This document shows positions 55,459-64,000 of a stretch of DNA of 64,000 bases, one piece after another. Origin of the DNA: Kappaphycus alvarezii (Eukaryota; Rhodophyta; Florideophyceae; Gigartinales; Solieriaceae). The translations under genes and the position numbers were made by a program. The notes beneath the pieces were generated by a model. That model ran no database searches and had not been told where the DNA came from. It saw nothing but the letters and a program-made list of their open reading frames with translations. Every line of letters begins with the position of its first letter. Position 1 is the first letter of the stretch. The stretch covers positions 62,001 through 126,000 of the forward strand of contig NADL03000635.1 of assembly GCA_002205965.3 (NCBI GenBank), given 5' to 3'.

Positions 55459-56649
55459 TCATCTGAAATTACTGTTACGAGGAAAATTAGGCGCTGTGAG
55501 GCGAAGAAAAATAGCAGTACCATGAGGGAAATTCGAATCGTAGCGCCGATTACTGTTGTCAGATGCTGACAAAACAATCCCCAAATTCAATACAACTATA
55601 CTGACACCACAGCAAGCAGCCTTGATTTCACATCCGTTTTCAGGCTTACGGTCCATAGCGACATATTGCGGGAGTCCTTCTGACGTCCAGTTTTCGCCCA
55701 TTCCGTACCAGCGCGACATGATTTCATCCACGCAAATTCTCTCCGATGGCGACACACTGGACCTCCTGTGCCTTTTTATGGCTTCCACAAATCCACTGAC
55801 CGAAGACCATCTTCTGTCAGTGCTTTCAGTTTCCGTGTAACGGCTGAACGAAATATATGAGACCAGTGCTTCGAAACGGTTCTTCGACATTATTTTCCCA
55901 AACATCGCCAATGAAATGTATTTGGATGTAGACTGTGTACTACAAAGTGACCTTCTGCTTTTGAACTCGAATCTGCATAGCACTATGAGAATTCCAAAAA
56001 AACTTTAGAAGTTCACCAGCTATTGCATGCATGTGCCTACCATTAGCGAGTTTCCGGTTTGTAAGTTCGGTAATTGTGGAAAGGTGTTCGAGGGGAAACA
56101 TGCAAAGAAAAAGTCGTACGAGGTCTTCTCATACTCGCAATGGCCTTGAATATACGTTTCATCTGTTGGACCAATTACCTTTTATGGCCGATATGCCGTT
56201 GGTATATTCAACAGTAGTAATACCCCCTGGCTAGTCCAGATTTTTCCATGCACTTCTTTGCATACCCCTTCTACTCCGGCCATCCCATTGGCTTCTTCTC
56301 GTGGTTCTTCTTCTGAAGGTGGCAGATTCGGTAGCTCGATACTGACAGCAGATGTCTCCATTTCGTTGCATGTTGCTGGACCACCTTCAGATGCTTCCTA
56401 TGACTAGATGTTGACAAGTTTCAAGCTGACACGCTCTGTTTGATCCTGAATAGACCAGTCTGCGGTGGCCGTTGTCTGACGTCTTCCGATAGATGTTTCA
56501 ATTTTGATGCTGACTACAGATCCGTTGACTCGCTTAATTTTCCAAAGAGAACCGAATAGTTGCTTGCAATCAGCCGGTGATGTAACAAGAGTTGCTTGAG
56601 TGTTAACAAGGTTTCCAAGCTGTTGACGGGGGTCATTTGGATTTGTCAT
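55459..56649 (-). pseudogene. piggyBac-like transposase, copy 3, truncated
   Basis: ATG at 56649 gives MTNPNDPRQQLGNLVNTQAT, then SPADCKQLFGSLWKIKRVNG, parallel to TSAAECKRLYGSAWKTKL in copy 2. After broken frames, FPLEHLSTITELTNRKLA and AIAGELLKFFGILIVL (about 56105-55985) match the piggyBac N-terminal half of the catalytic core. The 174-residue ORF 55983-55459 has ICVDEIMSRWYGMGENWTSE with the first catalytic Asp, then PQYVAMDRKPENGCEIKAAC. The second and third aspartates are missing. Truncated and inactive. Confidence 0.75.
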
Positions 56650-57007
56650 TTTTGGTTAAATTTTACGATGTTGACGAACTTGTGTGATCAGTTGAACAGT
56701 TGAACAGTTGACGTGAAAACCCCCGAACTTTTGCACGGTTGACTACCTAAGGGTTTACTAGATATAGTGAAATGCTAATAGTGTCACTCTGTAATTTTTT
56801 ATATAAAATGTGGCGTTAGAACTATGGACTCATACCGTATGAGTACATTGCTCATAGGAGGACAACTGTCCTCTGTGTAGAGGGGAACTGCTCCTTTTCC
56901 CCTTTCTCCCGTCGCACTGGTAGTTCCTGCCGGCGGACTGGGCTTCATGTAGAAAATGAAGGTACTTACTGTAAGCTATTGTGATACCTCTACACTCTGG
57001 ACACTAG
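55459..57007 (-). mobile_element. piggyBac-like element, copy 3, 3' part missing
   Basis: The 5' terminus on the minus strand is CTAGTGTC (57000-57007), the same as copies 1 and 2. Inside it lies an inverted pair GAGGACA/TGTCCTC at 56857-56872, comparable in place and core to the 20-bp palindrome of the other copies. The transposase runs from 56649 to about 55459. No second terminus is found. The sequence is a distinct subfamily, clearly diverged from copies 1, 2 and 4. Confidence 0.7.
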
Positions 57008-57149
57008 CTGTCAATCAACCTAAACACAGACATCGATGAGCTACCATTCAACCAGACACATTCATCTCGTCCATCTCTACCAAAAAACGAAAATATATCT
57101 TCATCAAAACATCACCCATCGCATTTACAGACCACTACCTTACATTCCC

Positions 57150-57872
57150 TCAGCTTGGCAGCTGCCTCATCTTACTCACCAACTCAAACTTCAACGACAC
57201 ACTGGCGACCACATCCTGCTCTCCTGCTGCGATGGGCACCTCTCGCAATGGAACTCGTCGAAATACGACTGGCTGTGGTATCTCAAGAAACGATCCACCC
57301 TCCTGAATATCCACCACCTTACCCAGCGTCGCACCCGCCTCCTCTGCCAAAAGGGTGGCCCTTCTCACACCATCACGCACCGCTAGTTTCCGCGCCTGAT
57401 CCCTCAACGCACTGTCATCACTAATCAAGAACCGCACCCTAGAGATCGTGTTACTGCCCACCTTCACCAGAGCATCCAAAATCCTCCCTAACTGACTCAA
57501 ATCCCTTACGATGACGTCGACGTTGTTCCGCACTGTATACCCGATAATACGACGAGTTCCTCTATTGTCATTCCTTTCAAAGCGAGGGCTCACACTGAAG
57601 GATGAAGTTTGAATGTCGCGCTGCTCGACTCCGAATTGGGAGAGCGTGGTGAGAATACCTTGGGAGAGTCGGTTGTTTCGGGTGAGTGCGGCTTGTGCCG
57701 TCTTGGCGAGTGTAACTACCCCTGTGTTGATGGAAGCTGTGTCCGGCACTGAGGTTATAGAGCCCTGTCCGTTGACGGTAATTGTGCCCGGACAGGGGGC
57801 ACAGGTGGACGCACGGACGAAGGAAATCAAGGAGAGAATAAGCAGCGAGATGAAAAAGCTGCAGTTGGACAT
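57150..57872 (-). CDS. SIMPL-domain secreted protein, paralogue 2, intact
   Basis: This intact 240-residue frame begins with a clear signal peptide, MSNCSFFISLLILSLISFVR-A, and cleavage is likely near AST. The SIMPL (DUF541) domain fills the rest: TVNGQGSITSVPDTASINTG (residues 31-50), QTSSFSVSPRFERND, RRIIGYTVRNNVDVIVRDL, VRFLISDDSALRDQARKLAV, and the final SVSLKFELVSKMRQ. CAPC just after the signal may form a disulphide. No membrane anchor follows, so a secreted or cell-wall protein is likely. It is the only fully open, family-recognised gene in the window. piggyBac copy 3 ends 143 bp past its stop. Confidence 0.9.
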   Translation of the reverse strand: MSNCSFFISLLILSLISFVRASTCAPCPGTITVNGQGSITSVPDTASINTGVVTLAKTAQAALTRNNRLSQGILTTLSQFGVEQRDIQTSSFSVSPRFERNDNRGTRRIIGYTVRNNVDVIVRDLSQLGRILDALVKVGSNTISRVRFLISDDSALRDQARKLAVRDGVRRATLLAEEAGATLGKVVDIQEGGSFLEIPQPVVFRRVPLREVPIAAGEQDVVASVSLKFELVSKMRQLPS

Positions 57873-57975
57873 GGCAAGAGAAGTTTCAGTTTCGTGGTTA
57901 GTGGGTTGTGGGGGTGGAAAGAAGAGCTTCGAGAGAGAGTCGGGTTTAAATGTGGAGATGGTGTTGAAATATTTT

Positions 57976-57995
57976 GGCTGAGCTTAGATGCATAG
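57976..57995 (-). promoter_or_regulatory. Conserved upstream block of SIMPL gene 2
   Basis: The minus strand reads CTATGCATCTAAGCTCAGCC, 18/20 identical to the block upstream of SIMPL gene 1, about 104 bp before the ATG. A TTTAAA lies between block and start (about 57945). Confidence 0.6.
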
Positions 57996-57999
57996 AAAG

Positions 58000-58299
58000 G
58001 CCTGGATGACTACGAGAGAGAGGGACTTTGATTTCATGATATTTTAGTACAAGAAGAATGAGCGAATGTTACCAGCGTTGGAGCTTCCGGAAGCACAGAA
58101 TCCAGAGCTAGGAGCTGATGGCGTTCCACTTACGGGTTTGTCCATTTGTGTAAAGACTAAATATTCAGAGATACGATTGAGCGGAGCTTCATTACCGTTA
58201 CAAAAACATATTATTGGCATAGAGTAAGTGGGCCTGGTTTGCAGCGAACAGCACGAAGGTTTTGAGTCCCATAAACTTGCATTCACATCATTTACTGTA
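58000..58299. other. Spacer with one unrecognised minus-strand ORF
   Basis: The 95-residue frame at 58331-58044 has no motif and starts inside a repeated module, so it is probably fortuitous. Confidence 0.4.
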
Positions 58300-58403
58300 G
58301 TGTTACCGATCAGCGAGGACTTATCCCGCATAACGTATTAGCCTCGTGGGTATAACCGACCACATCTTCCATGCATTAAAATAACCCAAAAATTCCCATT
58401 CAC
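58300..58403 (+). repeat. C-tail module, full form
   Basis: It contains TAGTGTTAC, then ACTTATCCCGCATAACG, ATAACCGACCACATCTTCCA and TTAAAATAACCCAAAAATTC, ending CCC. It is the inverted partner of 62519-62605 (about 88% identity by eye over 75 bp) and similar to 59183-59290. Confidence 0.8.
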
Positions 58404-58889
58404 ATCATGTAGCAAGATCAGCATCACAAATATCTGAACATTTCCACCAACTAAAATGTAGCTGTTTGCCTAATCAAGAAGCAGGCGGCGGTGGAAAAAA
58501 AAACCCTAAAAAACCCCTAACGAATGAATGGAAATGGCTCGCACCCTTGAGTTACATCTCCAGAACTGGTTCTGGTTCTCAGACCTCCGAAGACCCGTAA
58601 CAAACGCACCCCCTCTAGTTTTCCCCTAGGGTATTATTCCAAGGCTCGACTGGCCGTTGTTCATGCTACCTCCTTTATCTGGGAGAACGTACCAGTGTTC
58701 CGCCATCCCAGAATTAACAGCTATCTGGGAGAGGGGAGCATTGGGGGTTCTTTTACTGTAACAAATAAGCTTGCTGATACCGGGTCAACTTGTATGGTAG
58801 TAATGAGCATAGCTGTGCGAAATAATGGGACAATGAGTAAACAAGAAAGAGGATTACAAGTTTTTTTAGCCCTTTGAAAAAGTAGCGCA

Positions 58890-59174
58890 TGGAAGGATCA
58901 TTTTCGGATTGCAGCAATATCCACCAAGCGCAGAAGATATGACCCTTTGATTGCGACTTCTGCTAGAGGAAGGCTTGAGGCTATCCCCATATTCATCCTG
59001 GAAGGCTGGCATCCAGACGCGTATGCGATGGTAACCGATGTCGCGCGGAACATGGCCGTTCCAGCGATAGAGACTTATGGAATGATTCGAGCGGTGCTAA
59101 CTAAAAGGCATGCTGCCGCCGCCGTCATGTCTAACGAGACATGCCTGCTCGCTGGCATTAAGCTGCCCCTTTAG
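58890..59174 (+). pseudogene. Reverse transcriptase C-terminal fragment
   Basis: A clean frame reads DPLIATSARGRLEAIPIFIL, then EGWHPDAYAMVTDVARNMA and KRHAAAAVMSNETCLLAGI, to a stop at 59174. It is the closest relative of the fragment at 22300-22746 (GDWYPDAHAVITPVAR...RHAAAAATSNAACVLAGL). No palm or finger domain precedes it, so it is a 5'-truncated copy. A full C-tail module starts within 10 bp of the stop, as a 3' UTR would. Confidence 0.7.
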
Positions 59175-59182
59175 CGAAATTT

Positions 59183-59290
59183 ATTTAGTGTTACTCAGTA
59201 ACGATTTGTCGTGCGTAACGCACTTCTAACGGCGTGGATACAACCGACAACATCTTCCACAGATTAAAATAACCCCAAATTTCCTCTTTT
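59183..59290 (+). repeat. C-tail module directly after an RT stop codon
   Basis: The sequence reads TAGTGTTACTCAGTAACG, CGTGGATACAACCGACAACA, then AAAATAACCCCAAATTTCC. This is the clearest link between the module and the RT family. Confidence 0.75.
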
Positions 59291-60240
59291 CGTATTTCAT
59301 TAGAGAAACAAACTCGTTCTGACTCCATTTCCACCATTGGTGATTGATACTTAAATGCATTTTCCGTTGCTACATGGTTGGCGTTATCCATAGCGTACAT
59401 ACCATCGACCATATGGTCTTCCTTTGCAACATCGATCCTAGCGCGTGCTCCCAAGCTGGGCAGCGACGAACTTCAACTTTCTTAGCTTACACTGTCAACT
59501 AGGCTTGTATGCCCTTTATAAAACATGTGGTGGTAAATCTTTATGGGTTGTGCAATGTCCTACAGAGGCGTGCGGAGGGTATTCATAAATTAATTACGGA
59601 TGCGGGCAGCGGGTAGAAACCTGTCGTTTATAATACATGAAATAAAGATGATTACAGTACATTACCATGGACGTACTGGAAGTTAAGAGGAATTTCTCTG
59701 CAAAGAAACGCAGCGGTGATTGTCCTCTTTCAATGCTGCCAGCGTGCTACTATTTGATGTAAATTTTTCGACGCCAGTGTGCTGGCAGGGAAAAGATGTT
59801 TCAGTATTCTTTCCTTGGAAGATGTATTCGATCCATCGTGTGCTTACGTGCCTGCTGTTAACTTCGTAGTAAACCACAGGCGAGTGTGGCATTGAGTTTA
59901 GAAGTTGGAGAATTTTTTCTCTCATCGATTTACTAGAGACACAATTTGGTAAAACATATCTTTACTAGGGGTAAACGGGTTTGATTTGCTTCGAGTGGCG
60001 CAAAGGCCAGTATTTTGGTGCTGTTGCTCTTCGCAGTGAACCACCCCACATCTCCATGTATGAAAGCTATGCCGAAATTTCAGGCTTATAGTTGCTGATT
60101 CGCGGAGATTATTTATCCACCTAAATTATTCCAATTCAAACCTCAAGGGATCTTAAATCTTCCTTCCCAGATGCAATGATGTTGAAGGTGGAATAGGCAC
60201 CAAGCTAGGGGGGGAGTTTAGGTGCATTACTTCTTAGCGG
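59291..60240. other. Spacer, no confident gene
   Basis: Short unrecognised ORFs. A degenerate module core (CTTGGAAGATGTATTCGATC) lies at about 59815-59835 in minus orientation. Confidence 0.4.
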
Positions 60241-60300
60241 CACTTACGGATAGATCGGATATATCTTCCAAGAGTAAAACACCCAAACGTTCCCCCTTAC
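60241..60300 (+). repeat. C-tail module
   Basis: The sequence reads TAGATCGGATATATCTTCCA, AGAGTAAAACACCCAAACG, then TTCCCCC. It is the subtype with GGATAGATC-like beginning also seen at 14905 and 16696. Confidence 0.65.
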
Positions 60301-60482
60301 GGGAGGGAGGCATATCTACGCATTAGGAACGAGCAGTAGGTGGTCCTCTTTTAGGACTGGCCTATGGAGATGGAGAGCCGTAACACACACTGCATTGGAC
60401 GAAATGGCTGCCGTAGCGTTCCTTAGCGTGACGACGGATCGCATACGTCCGAAGGTCTCCATGGCATCACAGCTACGGGGAA

Positions 60483-60530
60483 AAGGTTAAGGTGTTTTAC
60501 TCTTGGAAGATTTATATACAGCTACAAGCC
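60483..60530 (-). repeat. C-tail module joined to an RT fragment
   Basis: In minus orientation it reads TATATAAATCTTCCAAGAGT, AAAACACCTTAACC, then TTTTCCCC. It joins the RT frame in mid-domain, so the RT tail between VVRLVA and the 3' UTR has been deleted. Confidence 0.6.
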
Positions 60531-61016
60531 TTACCACATCATTCACAACCTCGATTGGGTCAGGGTGCCACCCGCCGAAGCTGGATATGGTCACTGGAAC
60601 AAGTGGGACTTGGGCATAGGTGGTGCTGAAGTTGTGGCACCTACTAGACTTAGACGCTTCCGCTGCATGCAAAGATGCCAAGTGGTTGAAGCAGTCAACG
60701 TTTCCGTTAAAGGGAGCAAGCAGAATCAAAATTTTTGGTCAAAGAAATTCGTTCCCCCACTGCGTCTTACAGCCCTGATGCCAGACCCCTTGCGGTGTTG
60801 ACCGTTTTGGCGGGGCTCCGCGACTTGAAAGCGAGAGGCCTTTGCTAAGTCAGATGTGAGGTGTACAACTTGGCAATCATACCTCTCGAGCAGATCTCGC
60901 CTATGTAGGCAAGGTAGGAGATGGTCCCTGAACATGTCTAGAGATTCGGGATATTGGAGCTTATGGCGGTGTAGTGGGAAGAGGGAGACTTGGCAATGGT
61001 GGTGGAGCCGTGGCAT
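60487..61016 (-). pseudogene. Reverse transcriptase C-terminal fragment fused to a module
   Basis: The minus-strand frame reads SLDMFRDHLLPCLHRRDLLE (Cys/His region), HLTSDLAKASRFQVAEPRQN, then GIRAVRRSGGTNFFD. After one frameshift it gives PVTISSFGGWHPDPIEVVND. The last residues, VAVYKSSKSKTP, are encoded by the C-tail module itself (60483-60530). The order of blocks matches RT element 1. This is the most complete of the truncated fragments. Confidence 0.7.
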
Positions 61017-61286
61017 GAGCGCTCTCGGATCGTTGTGGGTTACAAGACCAGTGCTAGGCGCGCGCTATATCCATTGTTTGGCGCCGGCGGCGCCTATTGA
61101 GGAGCGAAATGCTTTTCTCCGATTGTCGCCGAGAGGTATGCGTTATTGGGCCGTGACGAGAAATATATCTTTGTTAGTTTCTTTTGTGTAAGTGGGTTAC
61201 TAGAGCAAAATTCTCTGAAAGGGATTGCGTTCGAAAACGGGGAAGAGGCGGACCAAGCTCTACACGCGTGAATGGCATCATCGTAA

Positions 61287-61345
61287 GGGGGGAATGTGTT
61301 GGGCGTTATTACTGTTTGAAGATATATTCGATCTATCCTAAAGTT
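61287..61345 (-). repeat. C-tail module
   Basis: In minus orientation it reads AGGATAGATCGAATATATCT, then TTCAAACAGTAATAACGCCC and CATTCCCCC. It lies about 440 bp downstream of the RT tail fragment at 61784-61942. Confidence 0.6.
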
Positions 61346-61783
61346 TTCCATACAACCACAATTGTCTCAAAGAGGTGTGCCGACACAATAATTGGGGAGA
61401 AACTCGGAAGTGCCAAGCGTTATTGCAGACGCCAGTAAGGTTTTGAGATATAGCTTGTTGGAAGCAGCGCGCGATGCCAGAGGGGGAACACAAGGGGTCC
61501 ATTTGCTGTAACAGATATGCTGGCTGATATCAAGTCAACTTGTATAGTTGACTGCACAAGTTGTATTGATGACCAGAGTGAGAATACATAAGAATTATCA
61601 GGGAAGTGTACTGCTCGCCAATCCAGCAGTACTTGGAGTGCCATTTTGATGGTTGAGGTATTTCCATGTGGCCCTAAACTAGTGAACTGTACCACAGAAC
61701 GGAAAATGTTTAAGAGTTCTAAGGTACGAACGTGTGCGCAGATTATTCAGAGATCAACTACGCAGGCAGGCGTCGAGTGGCAA
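61346..61783. other. Spacer with a short repeat
   Basis: 61497-61557 resembles 58745-58805 (both contain CTGTAACA, then GCTGATA and GTCAACTTGTAT), another shared segment within this cluster. No gene. Confidence 0.4.
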
Positions 61784-61942
61784 CCTATCGCGCCTGCATC
61801 ATTTGGAGGCTAAACGCAAAGCGGGAAACGAAATCGCGAAGTTCCTGCTGAGTAGGGGAACCACGACGAGAAGCTGCGAAGGAAGCGAGTCTTCCAAATA
61901 ACCTCTGGCTCTCGTCGCCAACGTCATAGATATCATTCCGAC
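61784..61942 (-). pseudogene. Reverse transcriptase extreme C-terminal tail
   Basis: The minus-strand frame reads DESQRLFGRLASFAASRRGS, then PTQQELRDFVSRFAFSLQMM, and stops. It mirrors the end of RT element 1, REALAKVASFFALRRGKPPS and YHRLVTTLASLVLQLRAD. Very short, but the pattern (hydrophobic helix, SRRG, helix) is convincing. Confidence 0.5.
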
Positions 61943-62518
61943 GGGGGAGCGGAGGATGTCGCGGCGGTGGCAGTACTCGTGTTTGGCGGGGTACCCCGTG
62001 CTGCTGGAAACAGGTCTTTGTTGAGCACGGACTATGGAATCAGATCTTTGCTAGAAGTGCAGTAGAGGGGGTAGGTTCACAGCGAAACTTCGGAGGACTG
62101 CAACCGGAGGATTGCAAACCGGAGGATATTTTGATGAAAACATTGTGTTGCATACGGTAGAGCTGAAGGGGGTGATATTTATTTATTAGAGTGTGTGTAT
62201 TCTTTACGGGATTTGGAAAAAGCATGTGGGAGAACATATGTGGGAGAACATGCTGAGGAGATTACAGAGAAACTAACATGCAAAGGGGGATGAGAGAGGA
62301 ACTAATCGGAAATGCATCTGGTAAGAACTTGACGCGCTTGCAAGCCATGCAAGCCATGCAAGCAGAACACAAAGCGCGTGATTAGGAGGTGCAGCTCCCA
62401 TTGGGGAGTGTTGCCTCGACGGGCAGCAGCGAACGTAGAAAGGCAATTTATTAGAGAAATGAATTCATTATCTTATTAGCACAAGTCTTGATCCTTTATA
62501 TTTACATTCTATGACAGG
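61943..62518. other. Spacer, no gene recognised
   Basis: It contains short internal duplications such as CAAGCCATG repeated at about 62341-62360 and TGTGGGAGAACAT repeated at 62224-62250. No motif-bearing ORF. Confidence 0.4.
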
Positions 62519-62605
62519 GGGGGGAATTTTGGGTTATTTTAATGTATGGAACATGTGGTCGGTTAAATCCACACGGCTAATGCGTTATGCGGGATAAGTT
62601 GAAGC
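62519..62605 (-). repeat. C-tail module, full form
   Basis: In minus orientation it reads ACTTATCCCGCATAACGCAT, TTAACCGACCACATGTTCCA, TTAAAATAACCCAAAATTCC, ending in C x9. It is the inverted partner of 58300-58403. Confidence 0.8.
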
Positions 62606-62922
62606 TGATGGGGACACTGCAGTACATGACCTTCCTTACAGGGCCGGATCAATGCATATCAATCTATGATATGTAGCTATGGGCTTATGATACATGAATG
62701 CAGGACTGGCGCCGTTCCAATTAGCCTTGAATCTCTTACAATTGACCCAAACAATGATCGCTTTATGCTCCGGATGAAGACGCCCTCACTACGGTAACGT
62801 ATGTATGTAATTGCAGGGTACCCCAGATACCGTCGCGTCTCTAGATATTTATTCGGCAGATCAAGACGCACTCAATAGCCACTACTGTAAAATGTTACGG
62901 TATTTATGTAATTACTTTGGAC
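62606..62922. other. Spacer, no gene recognised
   Basis: One 64-residue minus-strand ORF (62871-62677) without motif. Confidence 0.4.
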
Positions 62923-62974
62923 GGTAACCGACCACATCTTCCATGCGTTAAATAATCCGAAATCCCCCCCCCCC
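62923..62974 (+). mobile_element. Very short C-tail module insertion, 8-bp direct repeats
   Basis: 52 bp read GGTAACCGACCACATCTTCC, GCGTTAAATAATCCGAAAT and C x11. They are bounded by CTTTGGAC at 62915-62922 and 62975-62982. The C-run abuts the second repeat exactly, as a tail does in target-primed retroposition. Confidence 0.7.
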
Positions 62975-62982
62975 TTTGGACA

Positions 62983-63275
62983 CCGACGCGTTTCTATATA
63001 AACTATCTTATTCGATGGAGGAATTTGTTGCGGGAGGCTGCAACCAATAATACTCGCGAAAATTATGAGTATATGAACGAGACCAAAGTGCATATAACAA
63101 ATTGAAGAAGAAGACTTTACCAAACAGGAAAGGGGGGGCTAGCGGCCCTCAAATTGCACTGCTATGGGCAGCAACAATCTCGTGAAATTGGCGCCATCCG
63201 TATTGCCTTGTTTTAAATTTATTAATTATTACTATTATTACTATATATATTAAAATACTGTACTGTTAAGGATCA
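62983..63275. other. AT-rich spacer
   Basis: ATTATTACTATTATTACTAT microsatellite-like run at about 63220-63250. No gene. Confidence 0.5.
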
Positions 63276-63447
63276 ATTAGTACGTAAGTACGTCGGTACA
63301 AATTTACTGGATACCAACCCATATATCTACCACAGTAAATTAACCCCCCATTTACACATTAGTACGTTCAGATTTGCAACTCCAAATGGTTTCCAGCCAA
63401 TCCATACATCTCAATAAAGACAACCCCCCTTTTCTCTATTAGTACGT
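63276..63447 (+). repeat. Tandem array of module-like units, about 81-bp period
   Basis: ATTAGTACGT occurs at 63276, 63358 and 63438. The two complete units each contain an AACCCATATATCTAC- or CAATCCATACATCTC-type core, then a C-run (CCCCCC), so each is a diverged C-tail module. Confidence 0.7.
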
Positions 63448-64000
63448 GGCATGTGCAAGTGTTTGTCAGCCTAGTAGAGAATCGGTTGCATTATCGGAAC
63501 ATTGCATTAGTGCATGCATTCGTATCTAATGCAACTTCTATACTGCATTTGATGCATTTAGTGCAATTACTGTACAGTAGAACAGTAGAACTGTACAGTA
63601 GTGACTTTACCACACCTCCCGGGTCTACATAAAGAAGCCAACCTGGACCATTAGGACCGGTGAGGCATCAATGAAGGGAAGTAATACAGCCTTGGCCCTT
63701 GCCTTGCATCTTTGGAGTGAAGCTGTAACATACAATCGATTTTACCTGCACGACTACCCAACCTAGTCATTGCGAGGTTGCAATCAAGGTACAATTGTCT
63801 TCAGAATCTAGAGCGATATCCAGTATCCAAGGCACGGCCATCCTTACTAGAAGTAAAATTCTTCTTGATGCGTCTATGAAGAACACTTTGCGGACTGACG
63901 GAATCAAGGTTCCTCCTAGGCACAATTAATCGAAGACTTTAAGCTGATAATAAGGGATGGGACACCCAAAAGAATTTTGTGCGCACGAAGCGATAGCTCG
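63448..64000. other. Spacer, no gene recognised
   Basis: It contains an inverted pair TTGCATTA/TAATGCAA near 63494-63525 and a TACTGTACAGTA cluster at 63568-63602. No coding frame of note. Confidence 0.4.

Noticed and set aside
58300-62605. Single DNA transposon with terminal inverted repeats
   Set aside because: A third full module lies inside in direct orientation and many solo modules exist elsewhere, so independent insertions are simpler.
1-64000. CRISPR array, bacterial operon or prophage
   Set aside because: No regularly spaced identical repeats with unique spacers. The gene content is eukaryotic transposons, and there is no gene-dense bacterial layout.

Overview
The window looks like nuclear DNA of a eukaryote with a compact, intron-poor gene style but a heavy load of decayed transposons. 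My best guess is a florideophyte red alga, for example a Chondrus-like species. This is an inference from the mix of intronless secreted SIMPL-domain genes, copia, gypsy, piggyBac and pogo elements and endonuclease-less-looking reverse transcriptases; nothing in the window proves the species. I see no rRNA, no intact tRNA, no CRISPR array and no bacterial operon structure.

Layout: 1-2570 is a decayed Ty3/gypsy element. 3771-9425 holds two adjacent piggyBac-like elements (copy 4 very decayed, copy 1 better kept, ends at 6608 and 9425). 9949-15074 is an old copia element on the minus strand, with a small insertion in its 5' LTR. 15075-17989 holds an orphan zinc-finger-like ORF, a reverse transcriptase (RT) C-terminal fragment and short repeats. 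17990-22009 is a GC-rich, non-LTR-type RT element (minus strand). 22246-23476 is a mosaic of RT fragments, followed by piggyBac copy 2 (23529-25518), an internally deleted derivative. 26850-30982 is a second GC-rich RT element. 31080-33503 is a pogo-type DNA transposon. 34740-35461 is a SIMPL-domain gene. 37056-43029 is the best-defined element, a copia retrotransposon with 321/323-bp LTRs and a polypurine tract. 43030-52500 is mostly AT-rich DNA without recognisable genes. 52500-53710 holds rearranged copia debris and a decayed gene of unknown function. 55459-57007 is piggyBac copy 3 and 57150-57872 is the second SIMPL gene. The last 6 kb is a cluster of RT C-terminal fragments and short repeated modules.

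Only the two SIMPL paralogues look like ordinary host genes. They share signal peptide, length, orientation and a 20-bp upstream block. One carries a single-base deletion that puts its signal peptide out of frame.

The most interesting pattern is a dispersed short module (roughly 50-115 bp, at least 15 copies). In one orientation it reads around CCGACCACATCTTCCA, then AAAATAACCC, and ends in a C-run. It repeatedly sits just downstream of RT C-terminal fragments, and three copies are flanked by 8-, 9- and 15-bp direct repeats. I interpret it as the 3' end of a non-LTR retroelement family with a C-rich rather than A-rich tail, plus very short 5'-truncated progeny.
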